This document shows, piece after piece, positions 45,265-47,009 of a DNA stretch of 47,009 nt (position 1 is the first letter of the stretch; every line of letters starts with the position of its first letter). Below the pieces are notes generated by a model. It was not told the DNA's origin, did no database searches, and worked only from the letters and a program-made list of their open reading frames with translations. Both the position numbers and the translations under genes were made by a program. Source of the stretch: Lysobacteraceae bacterium (GTDB taxonomy: Bacteria > Pseudomonadota > Gammaproteobacteria > Xanthomonadales > Xanthomonadaceae); NCBI GenBank assembly GCA_024508915.1, contig JANINR010000040.1, positions 1 to 47,009 of the forward strand, written 5' to 3'.

Positions 45265-46665
45265 CTACTGGCCCCAGGTGCCGCTGCGCTTCATGACGCC
45301 CCACTTCTGCTTGCGCCGCGCCGCCCACTGCCACAGCCCGCGGCAGCGCCAGAGGGTGTTGAGCTGCCGGTAGCCGAAATTCTCGATCACGGCGACGCAG
45401 AACAGCAGCACGATGTCCCGCTTGCGGCTGTAGACGCGGAACGAGAGTGCCTCCAGCAGCAGGCCGTTGACCGAGAGCATGATGCCCATGCCGATGGCGA
45501 CGCTGAGGAAGACCGTCAGCGCCAGCGGCGACACGATGCCCAGCGCGAAGCCGGCGAGCATGAACGCGTAGCCCGCGAGCTCGACCAGCGGCCCGAACCA
45601 TTCGAACAACGCCATGAAGGGCCAAGCCAGCCAGCCCGCGGCACCGCCCTTCGGGCCGAGCGCCCAGGCCGCGTGCCGCGACAGGCTTTCCGACAGTCCG
45701 CGCTGCCAGCGGCTGCGCTGGCGGCCCAGGGTGCCGGCGTCTTCGGGCGCTTCGGTCCAGCAGATCGGATCGGGCACGTAACGGATGCGATAGGGGATTC
45801 GGCGCTCGCGGTGGTAGCGGTGCAGGCGCACCACCAGTTCCATGTCCTCGCCGACGGTGTCGTGGCGATAGCCGCCGGCTTCGATCACCCGCGCGCGGTC
45901 GAACAGGCCGAACGCGCCCGAAATGATGAGCACCGCGTTCATCGGCGACCAGCCCAGCCGGCCGAACAGGAACGCGCGCAGGTACTCGACGATCTGGAAG
46001 CGCGCCAGCCAGTTGCGCGGGATGCCCGCCGCCTCGAGGAAGCCGCCGCGTACGCGGGACCCGTTGGCGATGCGGACGGTGCCGCCGGCGGCCACGGTGC
46101 GCTCGTCGTCGAGGAAGGGCTGCACCACCCGGAGCAGGCTGTCGCGCTGCAGGATCGAGTCGGCGTCGACGGCGCAGAACAGCGCGTTGCGCGCGGCGTT
46201 GATGCCCGCGTTGAGCGCGTCGGCCTTGCCGCCGTTGGCCTTGTCGATCACGCGCAGGTTGGCGTAGGTGCGCGAGCAATAGACGCCGCGGATCTCCGCA
46301 TGCGCCAGGGTGCGCCGCAGCGGCTCCGGGTACGGCTCCAGCGCGAACTCCTCCATCAATCGCTGCAGGGTCGCGTCCTTCGAGCCGTCGTTGACGACGA
46401 CCAGCTCGAAGTCGGGATACTGCAGTTGCAGCATCGAGCGCACCGAACTGCGGATGGTCGCTTCCTCGTTGTACGCGGGGACCAGCAGCGACACCGCCGG
46501 CTCGATGCCGAGGTAGCGCGTGGCGTCGCTGCCGCCGCGTTCCCGCATGTAGCGCTGGAGGCTGGCCATCGACAGCAGGTTGAGGCCGAGGTAGCCGCCG
46601 TTGAGCGCGATGAAGTAGCCGATGAAGCCGACCTGCAGCCACAGGCTGGCGTCGCCGGCGCTCAT
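45265..46665 (-). CDS. Processive GT2 family glycosyltransferase (PgaC/NodC-like)
   Basis: A 466-residue membrane enzyme. There is one N-terminal membrane helix (~6-30). The GT2 catalytic domain has LLVPAYNEEATI, VVVNDGSKDATL, VDADS (donor-site DxD), the acceptor-site GED in TVGEDMELVVRLH, and QRSRWQRG (QxxRW), which marks processive synthases. Three or more C-terminal membrane segments follow. Such enzymes make beta-linked polymers such as poly-N-acetylglucosamine; no partner deacetylase or c-di-GMP gene lies in the window. The start overlaps the HEAT-protein stop by 4 nt (ATGA at 46662-46665), so the two are probably one operon. Confidence 0.92.
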   Translation of the reverse strand: MSAGDASLWLQVGFIGYFIALNGGYLGLNLLSMASLQRYMRERGGSDATRYLGIEPAVSLLVPAYNEEATIRSSVRSMLQLQYPDFELVVVNDGSKDATLQRLMEEFALEPYPEPLRRTLAHAEIRGVYCSRTYANLRVIDKANGGKADALNAGINAARNALFCAVDADSILQRDSLLRVVQPFLDDERTVAAGGTVRIANGSRVRGGFLEAAGIPRNWLARFQIVEYLRAFLFGRLGWSPMNAVLIISGAFGLFDRARVIEAGGYRHDTVGEDMELVVRLHRYHRERRIPYRIRYVPDPICWTEAPEDAGTLGRQRSRWQRGLSESLSRHAAWALGPKGGAAGWLAWPFMALFEWFGPLVELAGYAFMLAGFALGIVSPLALTVFLSVAIGMGIMLSVNGLLLEALSFRVYSRKRDIVLLFCVAVIENFGYRQLNTLWRCRGLWQWAARRKQKWGVMKRSGTWGQ

Positions 46666-47009
46666 CGCGCGCGCTCCGCCAGCGCCCGCTGCAGCGCCTC
46701 GCGGCCGTAGCGGTCGAAGAGCGCATCGCGCATCGCGGCCAGGGCGCCGGGCTCGAGCCCGGGCATCGCGACCAGCGCGTCCGCGGCCGCTTGCCGCACG
46801 GCCCAGTTGCGGTCGGAGAGCATCAACAGCAACGCGTCGGCGTCGGCGGGCACGACCTGGGCGCGCAAGGCGTCGATCGCCGCCAGCCGCGCCGCCCCGA
46901 GCGGATCGCGCAGGCCGGCGAGGATGCGCCCGCGGTCGCCTGGATCGTGCAGCGCGGCGAGCACGCGCAGCGCCGCGATGCGCTCCAGCCCGGGACGCGC
47001 GTCGGCGTC
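46662..47009 (-). CDS. HEAT-repeat protein, C-terminal part (partial)
   Basis: The frame is open from the window edge at 47009 to the TGA at 46664-46662, giving the last ~115 residues of a longer protein. Helical pairs with the HEAT/PBS-lyase repeat pattern are visible: GAARLAAIDALRAQVVPADADALLLMLSDRNWAVRQAAADALVAM. An internal GTG at 46964 is not needed as a start. HEAT proteins next to processive GT2 synthases are found in several proteobacteria; a role in polymer synthesis is possible but unproved. Confidence 0.8.
   Translation of the reverse strand, partial: DADARPGLERIAALRVLAALHDPGDRGRILAGLRDPLGAARLAAIDALRAQVVPADADALLLMLSDRNWAVRQAAADALVAMPGLEPGALAAMRDALFDRYGREALQRALAERAR

Noticed and set aside
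1-47009. CRISPR arrays, insertion sequences, prophage genes
   Set aside because: No regularly spaced repeats, transposase or phage-type genes were seen anywhere in the window.

Overview
High-GC chromosome with the reading style of a gammaproteobacterium of the Xanthomonadales/Lysobacterales (Lysobacter/Luteimonas-like). This rests on the NuoL and NuoK variants, the Oar-like TonB-dependent receptor and the gene order nuoN ... initiator tRNA-rimP-nusA-infB-rbfA-truB-rpsO-pnp. The assignment is inference; no 16S gene is present.

Layout. (1) 1-8000: 3' half of the respiratory complex I operon (end of nuoG, then nuoH-I-J-K-L-M-N), tightly packed on the + strand. (2) 7997-31255: an accessory island of 17 genes. 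Its left part is a modification/export cluster: HprK-like kinase plus ABC exporter on the - strand; B12-type radical SAM, NTP_transf_5 nucleotidyltransferase and zinc-ribbon methyltransferase on the + strand; then a six-gene - strand operon of methyltransferase, amidohydrolase, methyltransferase, second B12-type radical SAM and two GT4 glycosyltransferases. Its centre is an extracellular-electron-transfer type module: a decaheme cytochrome, an MtrB/PioB-like barrel, a diheme cytochrome c and a TorF-like porin. Its right part is an ECF sigma / zinc anti-sigma / S8-protease-like lipoprotein operon, followed by a convergent multi-pass membrane protein. (3) 31530-34706: a TonB-dependent receptor. 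(4) 34831-43873: initiator tRNA and the translation/RNA operons. (5) 43951-47009: a serine hydrolase, a processive GT2 glycosyltransferase and a HEAT-repeat protein cut by the window edge.

Main discovery. Six 5' regions in the island carry the same two-block promoter: (G/A)CAACC, 16 nt, G(C/T)AC immediately followed by YYAYSS. The distance from AACC to YYAYSS is exactly 20 nt in all six. They lie before the kinase-ABC genes, the radical SAM 1 genes, the methyltransferase/glycosyltransferase operon, the decaheme operon, the sigma factor gene itself and the large membrane protein. Four of them form two divergent, back-to-back pairs. The simplest reading is one self-activating ECF-sigma regulon that joins a small-molecule or glycoconjugate modification/export pathway to a transmembrane electron conduit. 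I know of no described system with this composition.

A second discovery concerns signalling. The periplasmic domain of the anti-sigma factor is recognisably homologous to the N-terminal (prodomain-like) domain of the co-encoded S8 lipoprotein. That lipoprotein keeps the Asp/His/Ser triad but lacks the oxyanion Asn. This suggests a dedicated mechanism for releasing the sigma factor.
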